A DNA stretch of 64,000 nucleotides from Apricaphanius iberus (GCA_028564705.1 JAPXFQ010002850.1:2232001-2296000), one strand, 5' to 3'. Counted from the stretch's first letter, positions 24,050 to 37,223 are shown. The notes: a model not told the origin generated them from the letters alone. Numbers and translations: made by a program.

Positions 24050-24560
24050 ACTTGCAATATTTCTTTGTTTATTTAGATCATATATTTTAGATTTTTCCTT
24101 TGTGTTATTGCTTCCAGCTTTAACTATACAACAGTGTTCCCTCTGTTTATTTGGTCAATTTCTTCTTTCCCCATTAAGTTCTATTTGCATTGTTTTATTT
24201 TCCACCTTTCCCTCAGCCTGCCAGCTTGTTCCCCTTCTCAGCTGTTTCCTACCTCCTGATTTCTCTCTGCCTGCACTTTCACCCCGCTGGTTTCCATTCT
24301 CATCTGATCAGGCACTATCCCGTCTTTGTCATTTTTCCCTTAGTATGTAAGGTCTTCACCCATCTATTCCGTTCTCATTGCTGTTCCAGGGCCCTGTAAT
24401 AAGTTCTGTAAGTGTCGTCAGTATTTCATTACGTTTCATATATGATTACCACTATGAGTTCATTATTTCACTTTTTCCCAGATTAACAGGTTCCCCAGCA
24501 ACCCTGAGTCTAATAAATAATCCAGGACCATGTGTACTCTGTTTGATGCGCATTTAAGAC
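24050..24560 (+). repeat. Possible decayed LTR
   Basis: Pyrimidine-rich sequence (TTTCCCTCAGCCTGCCAGCT) leads to CTAATAAATAATCCAGGACC and TGTGTACTCTGTTTGATGCG, loosely like the R-U5 part of fish gypsy LTRs. No defined ends or duplication. The open frames here are low-complexity. Confidence 0.25.
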
Positions 24561-26090
24561 AAGGAGAGAGAGAGAAAAAAAATACAATCCCTCAAAAACA
24601 GACTTTGGTTTAGAGTTTCATTTTAAACAATAAGCAACAAAAATCAAAGCAGTAAACAACAGGATAGATGACCAAAATCGTCCTGTTGGTAAGCTTTCCG
24701 ACAGACCGCTGTGATTTCCTGCCAAAATGAGAAACCTGAGTGGAAATGGCCCGGAAGAGCACCTGGCTGATTCTTTTACTCTCACATGTGCAAGTCCTGC
24801 TAGATTTAATTTTCAGAACAATTGATAGTTTGTCACATCTGCTATGCTGCGGGACATGCTGTGAAGAGGGTGCCAGCATATGGCAGATTTAATTAATGTG
24901 AACCGTCTCATTGTGTTCCTCACAAAGACAGTTTCGACCTAGTTATTCTCTGAAGACCTCATGTGTTTGGGGGATTAGCAGGTGTTATTTTTGATTGGGT
25001 CCATTTATTACTTACATAGTTAATAGGTGTGCTCTCTGCCCACCTGTGGATGAATTTCACTCCAACTTAAAGTTACAGTTGAAGCTGCACTAAAAAGTAT
25101 AGAATTCAGTCTGAAAGTTTGGTGTGAAATATATATTTCATGACTTGACTATATTTCATGCCACAAAACATTTTAAAATAGATTTGTCTGTTTGAGATTT
25201 AGTCACTAACAGTTAAAGATGCAGAGGCTTATTTCTTGGATTCTCACGATCAATGAGTGTCTTCTGATTTGCTCAGCTTTTACTCAGTCATTTTTCTTGT
25301 ATGCTGTCCGGAAGGAAGAATTTTAATCTGGCCTAAACCGTTCAGATAACTGTATCAAACATTAATTTCTGAAAATTCTTAGTTGGAATATGTGGCTTTT
25401 TATGGCTCCCTCATATACTATTTTTCTGAAGATCACTGAAAACCACACAGGACAGGTTAAGAAATGTACCAGCCGTAAAGCTTTAAAGAATGATCTCGAT
25501 AATTGTAAGGTTGTTGTTAGAAAAAATAATTAACACAACTAATTCAATAATTTCTCGTGTAAGTGGGCAGGATGATGGTTTCTACTGGAGCTGGCCACAG
25601 AACTAAAATTGCCGGGGTTAAAACATATAACCTCGGTCTGGCTTTGCATTTACCATTCAGATTCCTTTATTTATTACTTTTTGACTCTAGCCATGCTTTT
25701 CTGTTTGTTTACCTTCTTAAAGTAAATGCACAGAATAACAAGCAACATTTGCAATTCACTGAAGAATGTTTTATCAAAGCAAATTAAAAAAATAAATACC
25801 CTGAATTTAACCAAGTAATATCATTTTAGGACAACATTAATACATTTGTAGTGTGAAGTTTCTTGCACTGCAGTAGGACATTCTCCACTAAAATCACACT
25901 TTTTTTGGCCCACAATACCTAACCTTTTTGTATATTTCAGCCTTACTTTACTTGGAAGAAAGAAGACTCCCTCTTTCCAAATTTAGAAAACCCCAACAGA
26001 CTGACAAATAAATCTCTAAAATGTTCTTGTAGATGAAAATCATAGCTGCTCAGCATAGTTACATTTAAAAGCATTGTCTAAGTTTCACAT
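24561..26090. other. Anonymous sequence
   Basis: No gene or element with boundaries. A short GA run lies at 24562-24574. Confidence 0.5.
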
Positions 26091-26199
26091 CAACACACTG
26101 CAAACATGCTGCACAGGTACACAATCCGCATGTTCTTCAGAGCAGAAGATTCTTTGCTGAAGAGACATTCTCACGAGATCCCAGGTCTTCCTTCAAGCG

Positions 26200-27120
26200 T
26201 CAGGATCTGGGGTTGTTTGGGTGTTTCTGCATGCTTCCATTTTTGTGTCTTTCCTCTGTGTTTGTGCTTAGTTTTAGTTGTTCTTTTCCTTGAGTTTCTT
26301 ACTTCTAATTAGATTCTTCAGTTGTAGTTTATTCCTTTTCAGTCTGTTAGATTTGTGCTTTCCCTGTCAGAGTTTATTGCCCCCAGCTTCAAACCCCCTC
26401 CCTCTCTACTCTCACAGCTGCAACCTGTTCCAGTCTAGCCACCTGTTCCTCATCCCAGTAATCAACCTCCTGGTATATACCCTCCTCTCTTTGTCTGTTG
26501 GTTTCTCCTGTTAGTGCCAATCATCAACTCAACGCCAATCCACCTTGCTTCTCTAAAGACCCATTTCTTGTTTTGTTTTCGCTGTTGAATATATATTTTA
26601 AGTTTTTCCTTTAAATATTTAAGTTTCATCTCAACCTGCCTCTGATCTCTGCCTGCATTCGGGTCCCAAATCTCTTTACATCATGACAGAAGAAACCAGC
26701 CACCAGGATCCAGAAAAACCTGCTTTTTTAGGAGGAATCTGAAAGATTAATAGAGACAGTAAGGACATTTGTGGATATTGTGGCAGAACCTTGTTCAGCT
26801 TGGAGGCATTTCAAGATGGCAGTAGCCTGCTTAGATGATTTGCACGAGTGGACCCCTCATCTGCCTTCGCTGGGCTTTGTGGGGCTGTTGGAGGAAGGAG
26901 GGTGGACTTATCGAGCAGCTTTAGAAGCAATGTATGGCAGGCCGCCTCTGCCGCCATCATCATTTCTACCAGCTTCTGCACCTTATACCTCAGCTCCTTC
27001 CGTTTCCCTAACCTTCCACCTAAGCCAGCACCAAAGAAGTGTTTCTTCAAGGTGCAGCTTGATCTCCCTATCTCTCCTTGTCCTCTGTCACCTTCTCCAT
27101 GACTCACAGCTAGTCACTCA
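26200..27120 (+). mobile_element. LTR retrotransposon remnant (gypsy-like LTR plus leader)
   Basis: The stretch 26400-26695 has a TATA-like GGTATATACCCTCC, then CTGCCTGCATTCGGGTCCCA, the U5 signature of fish gypsy LTRs, ending ACATCATGACA near 26692. After it GAAGAAACCAGCCACCAGGA would be the leader. The overlapping 84-127-codon frames at 26771-27154 are proline- and serine-rich with no protease, RT or zinc-knuckle motif, so they are probably a non-coding or decayed internal part. The left limit is not determined. Confidence 0.45.
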
Positions 27121-27595
27121 CTTAAAAGTACAATATTTAACAATTTTACGGTGACCCTTGGAAGGAAGGTTACATTGAAACAGATTTTGATCTAAGCAGG
27201 TTGGGTGGTTTAAGTTTAGATTATTTTAAAAAAACACTGCTACAGGATGTGATTGTTTACGATATCTGTCCCGCTTCCATACTTTCTGGTTGACAAGTCT
27301 TCAAAACCAAAAAACAAGCCTTCATTTGTAACATGACAGTCACTGGGCTTTAGGGTAATGCTTAGCTAAAAATGCAAGCAGTTAAATGGTCAGCTACTTT
27401 TTCATTTACCATAAACTTGATTTATCCGTGAAATGCATTAAGATATTTATCAACTTGTAGAACTTTCCTTCGCTCGGGAAACTCTCTGTAAAATTCACGA
27501 GGGGGAAGGGGGGAAAGTGACTGTGAGTGGAATCTGTTGATTTTCCTTATGGACTGTAGTACTCCAATTTGACCACAAGATGTCCGTATTACATA
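27121..27595. other. Anonymous sequence
   Basis: No gene. A G-rich patch (GAGGGGGAAGGGGGGAAAGT) lies near 27500. Confidence 0.5.
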
Positions 27596-27596
27596 T

Positions 27597-28990
27597 TCAA
27601 TTCAATTCACTTTAATTTATATAGCGCCAGTTCGTAAAAAATGTAATCTCAAGGCACTTTACAAAAAGTTATCTCAATACAATTATACAAATATTCCAAT
27701 CAGTTATGTTTTTTATGTAAGGAATCCCAGCAGATTGCGTTGAGTCATACGCTTGAGGTTGTGCCCGGATCATGCAGACTCCAACCACAGCAATTCCTCA
27801 GCAAACCCTCATACTGAGCAAGCCTGTAGCGACAGTGGAGAGGAAAAACTCCCCTTTAACAGAAAGAAACCTGGCTCAGTACAAGCGGTCATCTGCCACG
27901 ACCGTCTGGGGGTCTGAGAAGACAGAAAAGAGACAGCTTGGAGGATGCTCTGTGACTTTGAGCATCATATATAAAATATATTTCTGGAGAGTAGTAGAAG
28001 AAAAAAGTAGAAGAGAGAAGAAAAGTGGTCAGTCAGTCCTCCAACAGTCTAAACCTATAGCGGTATAACTATAAAAATTGCTCAGGATAACATAAGCCAC
28101 TAACTATAAGCTTTATCAAAAAGGAAGGTTTTAAGCCTAGTCTTGAAAACGGACAGTATCTGCCTCATGGACTAAAACTAGGAGCTGGTTCCACAGGAGA
28201 GGAGCCTGATAACTAAAAGATCTGCCTCCCATTCTACTTTTAGAAATCCTATGAACAACCAGTAGACCTGCATTCTGAGAACAAAGTGCTCTCTTAGGAA
28301 CATGTGGAACAATCAGATCTCTGATGTACGATGGAGCTTGATTATTAAGGGCTTTATACGTAAGGAGGAGGATCTTAAACTCTATTCTGGATTTAACAGG
28401 GAACCAGTGGAGAGAAGACAAAACAGAAGAAATTTGATTTCTCTTTTTAATATTCATCAGAACTCTTGCTGCAGCATTTTGAATCAACTGAAGCTTTTAC
28501 ACCAAGGTTCTTTACATTATTACCAGAGGCCAAATAAATGCCATCCAGATGAAGTGATTGACCTAGCAGTTTCCTTTATAAAGGTTCTGGTCCAAAGACA
28601 ACAACCTCGGTCTTGTCTGAATTTAGGACCAGAAAATTCAGTCATCCAAGTTTTTATGTCTTCCAGACATGCTTGTAATCTACCTAACTGATTGGTTTCA
28701 TCAGGTTTTATGGATAAATATAATTGTGTATCGTCAGCATAACTGTGGAAATTCATACCATGTTGTCTAATTATTTTACCGATTGGAAGCATATATATAG
28801 TAAAGAGAGTCGGTCCAAGCACAGTACCCTGTGGTACTCCACAAATAACCCTTGAGTGTGAAGAAGATTTATCATTGACATAAACAAACTGGAATCTGTT
28901 GGACAGATATGATTTAAACCAAACTAGTGCTGTTCCCCTTATCCCTACATGTTCGAGCCTTTCAAAGAGAATATTATGATCGACATATTG
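27597..28990 (-). mobile_element. L2-type LINE with reverse transcriptase core, 5'-truncated
   Basis: On the - strand from about 28985 the RT domain reads DHNILFERLEHVGIRGTALV, FVYVNDKSSS, VPQGTVLGPTLFTIYMLPIG and the catalytic HSYADDTQLYLS (about 28740). The frame is open to about 28520. After frame breaks, the C-terminal part continues in 28487-28137 (QNAAARVL, LSSLHWFPV, LLWNQL). The 3' UTR contains the GTGGAGAGGAAAAACTCCCC block and ends GGCGCTATATAAATTAAAGT followed by GAATT repeats at 27597. Broken frames show that it is inactive. It is the longest RT remnant in the window. Confidence 0.85.
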
Positions 28991-29200
28991 TGCCTTTATA
29001 AACCATAAAGCCTGTTCCTAATTATAAACACATAACCATAACCACTGCTCCTTAGCTCAAATAAGAGAGAATAATCGAAGTTTGATGGATTAAAAGTGGG
29101 CGGGGCGATTAAAGAGGGTGGGAGGGTCAACGGTCAATGCCTGGGGCTAAACAGGTGGTTGGGGGGGAGAGGTAGAGGTCACTCAAAAGGTCAAATACGT

Positions 29201-29335
29201 GGTTAGGGAGGGGATAGGCCCTGCGGGGAAAATACTTTCTGTCAAACGCGCGTCAAACTGGCGCCGGTTAGGGAGGGGTGGGGTTCACCCGCGGGGGAAA
29301 AACTTTATTTCAAACTCACTCGTCAAACTGGCGTT
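29201..29335. repeat. G-rich tandem units containing GGTTAGGG
   Basis: Two adjacent units of about 65-70 bp begin GGTTAGGGAGGGG at 29201 and 29266. Both go on to a GCGGGGAAAA-like stretch and end CGTCAAACTGGCG. A third, similar unit lies in locus B at 52312. The surrounding 29085-29290 has many runs of 3-8 G and could form quadruplexes. Confidence 0.8.
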
Positions 29336-29575
29336 GAGGTGTGGTTTTTGTAGGAAAGGAGGAGTAGGGGTTTCTTTCACCAAAACCTTGGAACAACCCG
29401 ATGCATTTTCCTTCAGAAAAGCGCCAGAGCAGGTCGTGTAAAAGCAGAAGGGCAGCGCAGTAATTCTCCTATCCAGGGCCGAAAAACCTTTGTCTTTAAA
29501 TAAAACTCTATAACTAACCTCTATAACCAAGCACTCCATATAGTGTGTTTATTTTATAATTACACCTCAAACCTA

Positions 29576-29735
29576 TCTCTCTAAAGCATGACAAGTAAAA
29601 ACCCTGATTAAACTCTAAACTTTAAACACATTTCCCCAATGCATGATAATTAAACTATTAATCCCTATAATTTAACTTTAAAAACATCTGTTTAGGGTTT
29701 TTAAAATAAAACAATTACTCTATGCATGTGTGTTT
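29576..29735. repeat. Left arm of a near-perfect 160-bp inverted repeat
   Basis: Reverse complement of 34926-35085 with two mismatches seen by eye. It contains AAACTTTAAA-type words and AAAACATCTGTTTAGGG, which recur at 51495-51520 and 52800-52830. Confidence 0.9.
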
Positions 29736-30634
29736 ATAGTTATAGGCCTAGATGTCATAAAAAAAACATGTTTTGTCCACAAGAAGGTCCTACCCTGTTT
29801 AAGTAGCATATCCTTTTTCAAAAAGTGCCGATGCTGTCTTACCTCCAAGTTTGAACAAGAAATGATCACACTATATTCTAATAAATACATTTGAATACTG
29901 AAATATCTACAATGCATCACCTACACGATGAATGATTGTGAAATAAAAAACACATTTCATTGCTCTGTGACTTTTTAAACCAGTGTAAAGTTTGCACAAT
30001 CTGCTTTTCTCTGCTGCTAAGGTTTTTCATGTGTATGACCGGTAAAACAGTCATACCTCTGATGTAGTTTTTCAAATATCTGACAGAATTGATTTCTATA
30101 ACATAGTCGGTATACAGATGAGGTCATTTTTCCAAATTAAATTTTAAGGCTAAACTAACAACTGATGTAATTTATCCATTCATTATTTTTATGGATAAAA
30201 TTTGTGAAAACCACTAAAAACGTACACTTTTGTTGAGAATAAAAACAAAAACAAACGTACTACACAATAGTTTGCTGATATTCATCAGATTTGTTGATCT
30301 TGCTGAATCAGCTAACATTTTTCTCTAACTGTTAAGTTACTTTTTAAAATATCCCAAATTCCAGTCTTTTTACAGTTATCCGTTCAATACTGAAGGAAAC
30401 GGGCCGCAAAAGTACTTTCCGGATACAAAGCTGCCATCGACCAGGAAAGTACTCAGTGAAGTTAAGTGAAATGAGGTTAACCAGACATTTTTTTTAGTTT
30501 ATCATATGATAAGATGAAGAAGAAGAGTCTTCCCTTTAAAAAAACAAAATTGTGAGTGCACCTCTAGAATCTACATATGTTGATGAAGTACTATAGTTAT
30601 AGTGTAAAAAACACATTAGATGGATGCATACAGT

Positions 30635-30800
30635 GTTTGCTTTGTTCCGTCCACCCATTATCCAGGAGTCGGAGCAGCATTTTAAGCAGAGAGACCTCTG
30701 ACCCCTGGCCAACCACTGAGCCCCTCCACCATGTCCTGGGTCTTCCTCAGGGTCTCCTCCCGGGCAGGGGGTGCTTGTTACACATCACCAGAGAGGCAAT
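30635..30800 (-). mobile_element. Rex3/Expander-like (RTE) LINE 3' fragment
   Basis: CCACCCATTATCCAGGAGTC, then GTCCTGGGTCTTCCTCAGGG, TCTCCTCCCGGGCAGGG and ACATCACCAGAGAGGC is the inverted 3' part of fish RTE-type (Rex3/Expander) elements. It lies between the arms of locus A. The 84-codon frame across it (30577-30831) is not a gene. Confidence 0.65.
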
Positions 30801-32545
30801 GCGCTCTTTAGATTTGAAATTAAATGAATGAAAGCATTGTGAAAGACACATCTGTCCGGTAGTACTCTACACCAGGACCTTCCAATCGATGAGTATGTTC
30901 TTAAATGATTGAGCGGATTTAGGGGCAAAGTTTTTTATTCTCTTTATTTCAACATTAGACAACCTTTATTTGTACATTGAGGTATATTAGGCATGACTCA
31001 TTTTTCTTCTCTGCTTAACAGAAAACACTTCTGCGACACCGAAGGTCTCTCCTATCGGCAGTTCCTAAACCTTTTCATGATGTTGGTTTAATCAAAAATG
31101 ACATAAGCATTGTGATAGTAGGCTATCCACTTTCACCGCATCTCATGTGACCAAGACGCACTCTAAAAAGCAAAACTGATATTTACTGAAATTTCTAGGG
31201 TGCAGCACTTAAAAATAATGAGTAAATGTAAAACTAGACAAATGTTTTTAATACCTTATCGCTCTAGTAATTCAAGCTAAAATGGAATAAGTTGCCACGA
31301 ACAATTAAAGCTGTTACAGCAACATACAAAACTGCGTAGTACAATTGAAGATTAAAACAACATTAAGCTACAGATGAAACCAGTTAAAAATGTTAAGCAC
31401 GTGATCTTTATTTAACCTAATTTCAATAGTTACATTTTGTTAAAAGATTTCCTAACATTAATCCCTTACTACCTAATTGCATTACCTGGTTTTGTAAGTC
31501 GATTTGTAAATTAAGCATGTAAATAGCTTTCTGTAAAAATAATGTTAAGCGCTGTGTTTTTTCCATTACATAATGGTTGTGTTTTTTAGTGACTGTGTAC
31601 ATACATCGTTTTCAGAATGAGATGGACCCTGTTTTCATCGTGTGATCTCCTGTCTCCTTCCATCAGGCTTTAAACATGATTGAGTTCAGATTCCTTCCCG
31701 TCATTCCTTGAGATGATCCACCCACCTTTTTTAAGGCCTGTGTTGTAATGGGCTTTTATTCTTTTTTTTCCTTCCACTCTAACTTCTCCTCCCATTCCTT
31801 AGTTCCACTTGTTTAACATCTTCCTTATTTTCCTGAAACTTTACTTCTGTTTTCTCAACTTCACTCTATAGCTTCCCTCATCTGTACCTTCCATCCATAT
31901 TATTTTCAAGTTTTTTACGTTTCAATTTATTTTTTAACTATTATTGGCATTGAATATTAAACGTGATGTTCTGCAGCATTCACTGCCCCAACCACTAGTT
32001 GGACACTGAACATCTGTGTCATGTCTTTCAGAATACTGATGGTGAGGAAAGTTTGTACAGCAATGGTCCAGTGCGGCTACTCTGCCATCAACAGGAAAAC
32101 ATTTCTCCATGCATGCTGCCCCTTCACCATAATACAACCTTAGCGGAAATCATCTAGGAAGGAAATATCGTGACATGCTGAGAACCTGCCACAGGCCATG
32201 TATATTGTCTTTGGACTTCTAAGCTCTGCATCCCAACTATCCAAAGTACATGAACACTTTTGATTTTGTTCAACAGATACTTTGAACATAGGTAAGACAA
32301 ATCTAAAGAAAGGGGGAGAGTTTGGTTCTAGATTAATTTGTAAATTTAAAGATTCCAAAGTTCAGATGGGCTGAGTTTATCCACAAAATTTCGGACAGTT
32401 CAGTATTGCAAAATATTGATTTTTGTTCTTGAAAAAATATATGCTCAATAAATATCTGTTGTGTGTATTCATTTTATGCCTCTATTGAATGAGAGATATA
32501 TTTTTGATTTTTAAGAACTACAAAAGTTAAGCTGGGTGAGTTTGA
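30801..32545. other. Anonymous interior of locus A
   Basis: No gene. Frames of 67 and 72 codons (31934-32358, - strand) have no family. A pyrimidine-rich stretch lies at 31750-31900. Confidence 0.45.
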
Positions 32546-32548
32546 ATA

Positions 32549-32768
32549 TACAGTGTATTTTATTTAGTAATGGAGTAATGCTTACTTAACAAGATGAGTT
32601 CATTAAATTGTTGGTTAATTGTTTAAACTAAATATTTTCAAATCCATTAGGGGGTCAACTACTTCACTGCACTCATTCAACTAATGCTTTATTACTTAAA
32701 AAAATTAAAGGCAACGAGTTACCTTAGTTTTTTTTAAAGTAGATTCAACTTATCTGGGTTTACAGTAT
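32549..32768. mobile_element. Small MITE
   Basis: The right part (GGCAACGAGTTACCTTAGTT, AGTAGATTCAACTTATCTGG and the tip GTTTACAGTA) matches the inverted end of a common fish MITE that starts ACTGTAAAACCC. The left tip TACAGTGTATTTTATTTAG is degenerate. Confidence 0.45.
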
Positions 32769-33890
32769 ACTGAAAGATCAAAGGGCAAAATATTTATCCT
32801 TAAGGTTCTTAGTGTGAGAATATAACAGGAAGTCCCAAGCACGAGTTTCGTTAAGCAAAACAACTATGATTTAGCGTTAAAAACAGACATTTGGGTACAA
32901 CAACAAAAACAGGAATTAGAAACAAGTGAAATTAATAAACTTTCTGAAAACCTTAAAGAGAAATCTCTTTTAAGACTTAGTTGATAGACCACTATTGTCA
33001 TTCTTCGCAGGGTCTCATGAGAAGCGCATCATTTTAAAAACTATATTACAAACTGTACCGCAAAACATTTTACCACAGTTGTTGTTTGAGCCCTCATAAC
33101 ATTTTTTATTAACAAAAATCAAAAAAGTGTGGCATGCATTCTTATTTCCCGTCTGACTGTTTTAAATAAGTATCTGCCTTCATAAATTAACAGAATTCAT
33201 CGGCTTACTCTCAGACTAAAAACATGTTAAGTGTATTGTTAGTCAAATTATTGAAATTGTAATGAGAAACCTATGGCTTAACATTTAATTTGGAAAAATG
33301 ACCTCATCTGTATACGGACTTGTTATAGAAATCAATTCTGTCAGATATTTGAAAAACTACATTAGAGGAAAACTGTTTTACCGGTCATACACATGAAAAA
33401 CCTTAGCAGCAGAGAAAAGCAGATTGTGCAAACTTTACACTGGTTTAAAAAGTCATCGTTGTTAAAGTGAAAAGAGCCAGCACTGAGCAATGAAATGTGT
33501 TTTTTATTTCACAATCATTCATCGTGTAGGTGATGCATTGTAGATATTTCAGTGTTCAAATGTATTTATTAGAATATAGTGTGATCATTTCTCGTTCAAA
33601 CTTGGAGGTAAGACAGCATCGGCACTTTTTGAAATGACAGGATATGCTACTAAAACAGGGTAGGACCTGTTTTTTCTTGTGGACAAAACATGTTTTTCTT
33701 TATGAAATCTATGCCTAAACACTCTCGTGTTTTTTAAAGATGATTTAAACAGTGAGAGTAACTAATTCTTACTGATCTGCGGAATCATCCTGGCGAAGCA
33801 ATGGTCTGCTATGCTGTGGGACCAACATTGCATTGGTGGGCTTATAATATTGAAAACATATAGCCCGAGGGGTATTTCCTCGTAGAGCCC

Positions 33891-34170
33891 CGCTTAACAA
33901 AGGGGTGTGTGTGTTAAATTGGTGTGTGTGTTAAATTCTATACAGCTGTTTTGAACAACACCCCTATCAACCAGGCGATGAATGCGCTGGGCTGCTGAAC
34001 ATATCCATACAGGTTGTTCCCAGACATAAGATCACCCCACACAGCTATCGATAAGCTGACGCCGGCAACACATAACCAGAGGGTAAGAGCTTAACAAAGG
34101 TGTGCACGTCTTTAAATTCTATACAAATGTTTGAACAACACCCCTATCAACCGGGGGCGACGAAGACACC
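33891..34170. repeat. Degenerate direct repeat, unit about 198 bp
   Basis: The words CTTAACAAAGG, TTAAATTCTATACA and GAACAACACCCCTATCAACC recur in the same order near 33893-33980 and 34091-34160, with substitutions. They lie in the part of locus A found only on its right side. A similar spaced repeat of AAGGGTTATGTGAAATTCTA occurs in locus B at 53490-53610. Confidence 0.6.
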
Positions 34171-34925
34171 GACTGTTATCTGCCACTGACTCTGGGACAG
34201 ATTGCTTATTATGAAACGGCCCGATCACAACAATCGTTTGTTGCAAGGGTCAAAGAAGGGGGGTAACACAGAGACGCCAAGTTTTCTAGAAGTGGAGTGG
34301 GGGCATGGGCGCACTCTTATAACCATGCACTGTTGTGTGAAAAAGAAGCCCGTACTCGTCATCATAGCTAAATCTTGATTTATTTTTACACTTTTGCGTG
34401 TTTTCTTTTTTCCTGAAATAGAAAGAACATTTCTTGCTGGAGCAAATTCATCCCCCAACCTCCTGAACAGAGACTGTATTTTTAAAAGCAGGATTTGTTC
34501 TATTTGCTATTCACCCCGGTTTTACCATTTCTTTCTTTCTAAACCACAAATCTTTCTCTCGTTATATATAAATAGGACATGAAACCATATATATATTAAA
34601 CAGTAGAGTTTGTCCACCTCGCTATTTTTTGTCCTTCCTTTTGAACAACATAGTTCCTGACTTTGTAATACAAGTTCTCTACAATTCTATATTTTCTCTA
34701 GAATTGTATCTTTTCTTCGTAGCAAACCATTTTTGAGGTTAGAGAAAGTCTAATTCTGTGTTTTTCTATAATTTAAACAAGCTTTCCATCACAGCGATCT
34801 CTATTCATTGTAATCAAGTAGAGGATCGTACACAAATGCGCAGGAAGTGTGCCTTTCAATATAAAAGCAGCACAGGAAGTTGTCGCATTGAAATGGTTTT
34901 TCACCGTAGTTAAGCTGGTTAACTC

Positions 34926-35085
34926 AAACACACATGCAGAGAGTAATTGTTTTATTTTAAAAACCCTAAACAGATGTTTTTAAAGTTAAATTATAGGGAT
35001 TAATAGTTTAATTATGATGCATTGGGGAAATGTGTTTAAAGTTTAGAGTTTAATCAGGGTTTTTACTTGTCATGCTTTAGAGAGA
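34926..35085. repeat. Right arm of the 160-bp inverted repeat
   Basis: Partner of 29576-29735. Homology stops sharply at CTTTAGAGAGA|CCCCAGC, which marks an element or duplication edge. Confidence 0.9.
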
Positions 35086-35089
35086 CCCC

Positions 35090-36920
35090 AGCAACCCCTT
35101 GGTGGGTTCTTTCAGCTGTCCTACCGACTTGCAGACGTTCTTTGTGGGTTCTCACTGCTGCACCAACACTGTGTGGCTGTATATTTTTTTCTTTTTCCTA
35201 CCATGTTCTTTAATATCAAGTGCATATTTTCATAGTTTTCTTTGACTTAAATTCACAAATTGCTTCTTTATTTGAGATTATTTTTGGACTGTTTGTTTGA
35301 ACTGTGGAAAACTGCCTGATTTTCTGACAGAATGACACAAACTACAGTTCTTTTGTAGTGGCATGAGGTCTTGAGTAGGCAGAGAATTATTTGTTGTAAT
35401 AGAAATGGTTGTAAAAAGATTTGATTTTACAATTTTAGTGTTTAATCTGTTTGACTGAGAGTGAGAAAAAAAGTAATGTACGCATAACAGACTAATCAAA
35501 TGTCATAACTCACCTCTGTAGAAAATGACAAGGCTACTATCTAAAAATGAAATTAATATGCAGCATTTTAGACTGATAGCATCAGCTAACCCTGAGGAGA
35601 ATAAAAAAGAAAGGAGCATTGATTGGTGGAGCAACACAGAATTCTGTCATTATTGACTGGCTCTTCAGTAGAAATGTAAAGAACAAAAACTGACAGTTCA
35701 GTCCTCAAATTCTGACAGAGCTCATACACCAAGGAATTTCACACAGATCTCACTAATTAAGTTATGCATTTTCAAATTCATATTCAGTTGCTGTTTCACA
35801 GTTCAAAAGGGACATGCATTATCTTTAACAATGAAGCTCTTTTTTCCCCCCGAAGAAGTAACTAGTTCACAGACAGAATCTACAATGTTCAATCACACAG
35901 TGACAGTTTCCATAGCAACATAATACAAATAATAAAAAACAAAATTGGCACTGAAAGGTGAATTCAGGCTTTTAGTCGTGCAATCCATGAAAGTTTTTCT
36001 ATTATTTTGATAGAGACAAAAAAGAACTAGAAATTGACAAAAACTGGAGTTTCTTGCAGACGTTTGAGTGCAGGGCTTGGTGTGAAATCTTCTATACACT
36101 TCTCTATCTCATGAATAGATGAAGAAAAAATTGTGTGCAGAATAAACTTGTGCAGATTGTTATAATGCTCTGTGAAATTGAATTGGCAGCAAGGAAAGAA
36201 GTCATACACAATATAACTACAAATCTAAATAATTGAGATGTTGAAATAGAATTGCTGCCTATGTGGATTTTAGGAGTAAAGTTTTGAAATCTTATATATT
36301 GGGCATTTAGTTAAGCCTTTTATGTGTAATTCATCCAAAATTAGTCTTTTGTTAAAACCAAGCAAATATCCTGTATTTCCCACCAGCTACCACTTGATGC
36401 CCCCTGTATTATGAAATGGGCAGTAGATTTATCAGCTTCGATGAAAAGTATATGCGATATGATCTTAGATATGTTTAAGAACTTTTAAAATAACTATGAA
36501 CACAAAATTACAATTAATCTAACACGAAATCGTTATATAGAGGTCAGCAGATGTTTATGATGAGTTCTGTGCCATCTAGTACCTGCTTACATTGCACAAG
36601 AAAAATACCTGACAATACATAAGCGTGCTTTGATACTGTACACCTGTTTGGAGGTTCTGGTGTTCATATATGTGAAAACTTATCAAAGTGTCTGAAACAT
36701 ATTATATATTCCACCTTTTCCTTAGGTGTTTTGCTGGGCAGCCCACATAATGTCACCATGGAGACTAATTTAGCTTGTCTGGTTCTCACTGCATAATGTA
36801 TCACTAAGAAACCTTTCCTCATGAACAGAAAAAAAAAAATCTTAGTATTTGCCAGTATGGTGACCTTTATTGGACAACATTAGTTCTGAGACAACCTCTG
36901 CCTCCATGGTTGACCAAATC
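35090..36920. other. Anonymous intergenic sequence
   Basis: No gene. Frames of 60-73 codons on the - strand have no family. No repeat boundary seen. Confidence 0.5.
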
Positions 36921-36923
36921 CCC

Positions 36924-36943
36924 CACACACACACACACACACA
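36924..36943. repeat. (CA)10 microsatellite
   Basis: An uninterrupted CA dinucleotide run. Confidence 0.95.
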
Positions 36944-37202
36944 ATTTAGTGATTGTGTGGCGTGCCTGCAAGTTTGCTATTTAACATAGTAATGTGTACA
37001 AACAACAACCAAGAAGATATTCAGTAACAAAAGGGAAAAAAACAAGTCCTTAATCCTCACTTAGGAATTAACCTAAAGAACTCTGTAGTCGTGACCAACA
37101 AACTGCACAAAGTAAGTTTTAATGACAAAATACAAATACAGCAGAGGTTTAGCTAGGTAGAGATAGATTAATGTAAGCCAGGTAGAAAGTGTTAGTAGCT
37201 AG

Positions 37203-37223
37203 GTCTCCTAGTAGCTAGGAGAC
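37203..37223. repeat. Small perfect hairpin
   Basis: GTCTCCTA, loop GTAGC, TAGGAGAC. It lies in a patch of repeated GTAGCTAGG words (37145-37260). Confidence 0.8.

Larger units (their letters stand above)
29090..35085. mobile_element. Long inverted-repeat locus A (unclassified family)
   Basis: The outer left part (29090-29480) is G-rich with tandem units. Arm 29576-29735 is the reverse complement of 34926-35085 with about 2 mismatches in 160. A second arm pair, about 29740-30150 and 33285-33720, is also inverted at roughly 90% identity. The stretch 33735-34925 occurs only on the right side. Between the arms are a Rex3-like tail and a MITE. Long parts match locus B (51344-55330). I find no transposase or other recognisable protein. 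The terminal bases and target duplication are not resolved. It may be a non-autonomous element, a fold-back element or a segmental inverted duplication. Confidence 0.6.

Noticed and set aside
26771..27154. 127-codon frame as a host gene
   Set aside because: It directly follows a gypsy-like LTR end, has low-complexity Pro/Ser content and competes with open frames on both strands.
29201..29280. Interstitial telomere
   Set aside because: TTAGGG occurs once per 65-bp unit, not as a (TTAGGG)n array.
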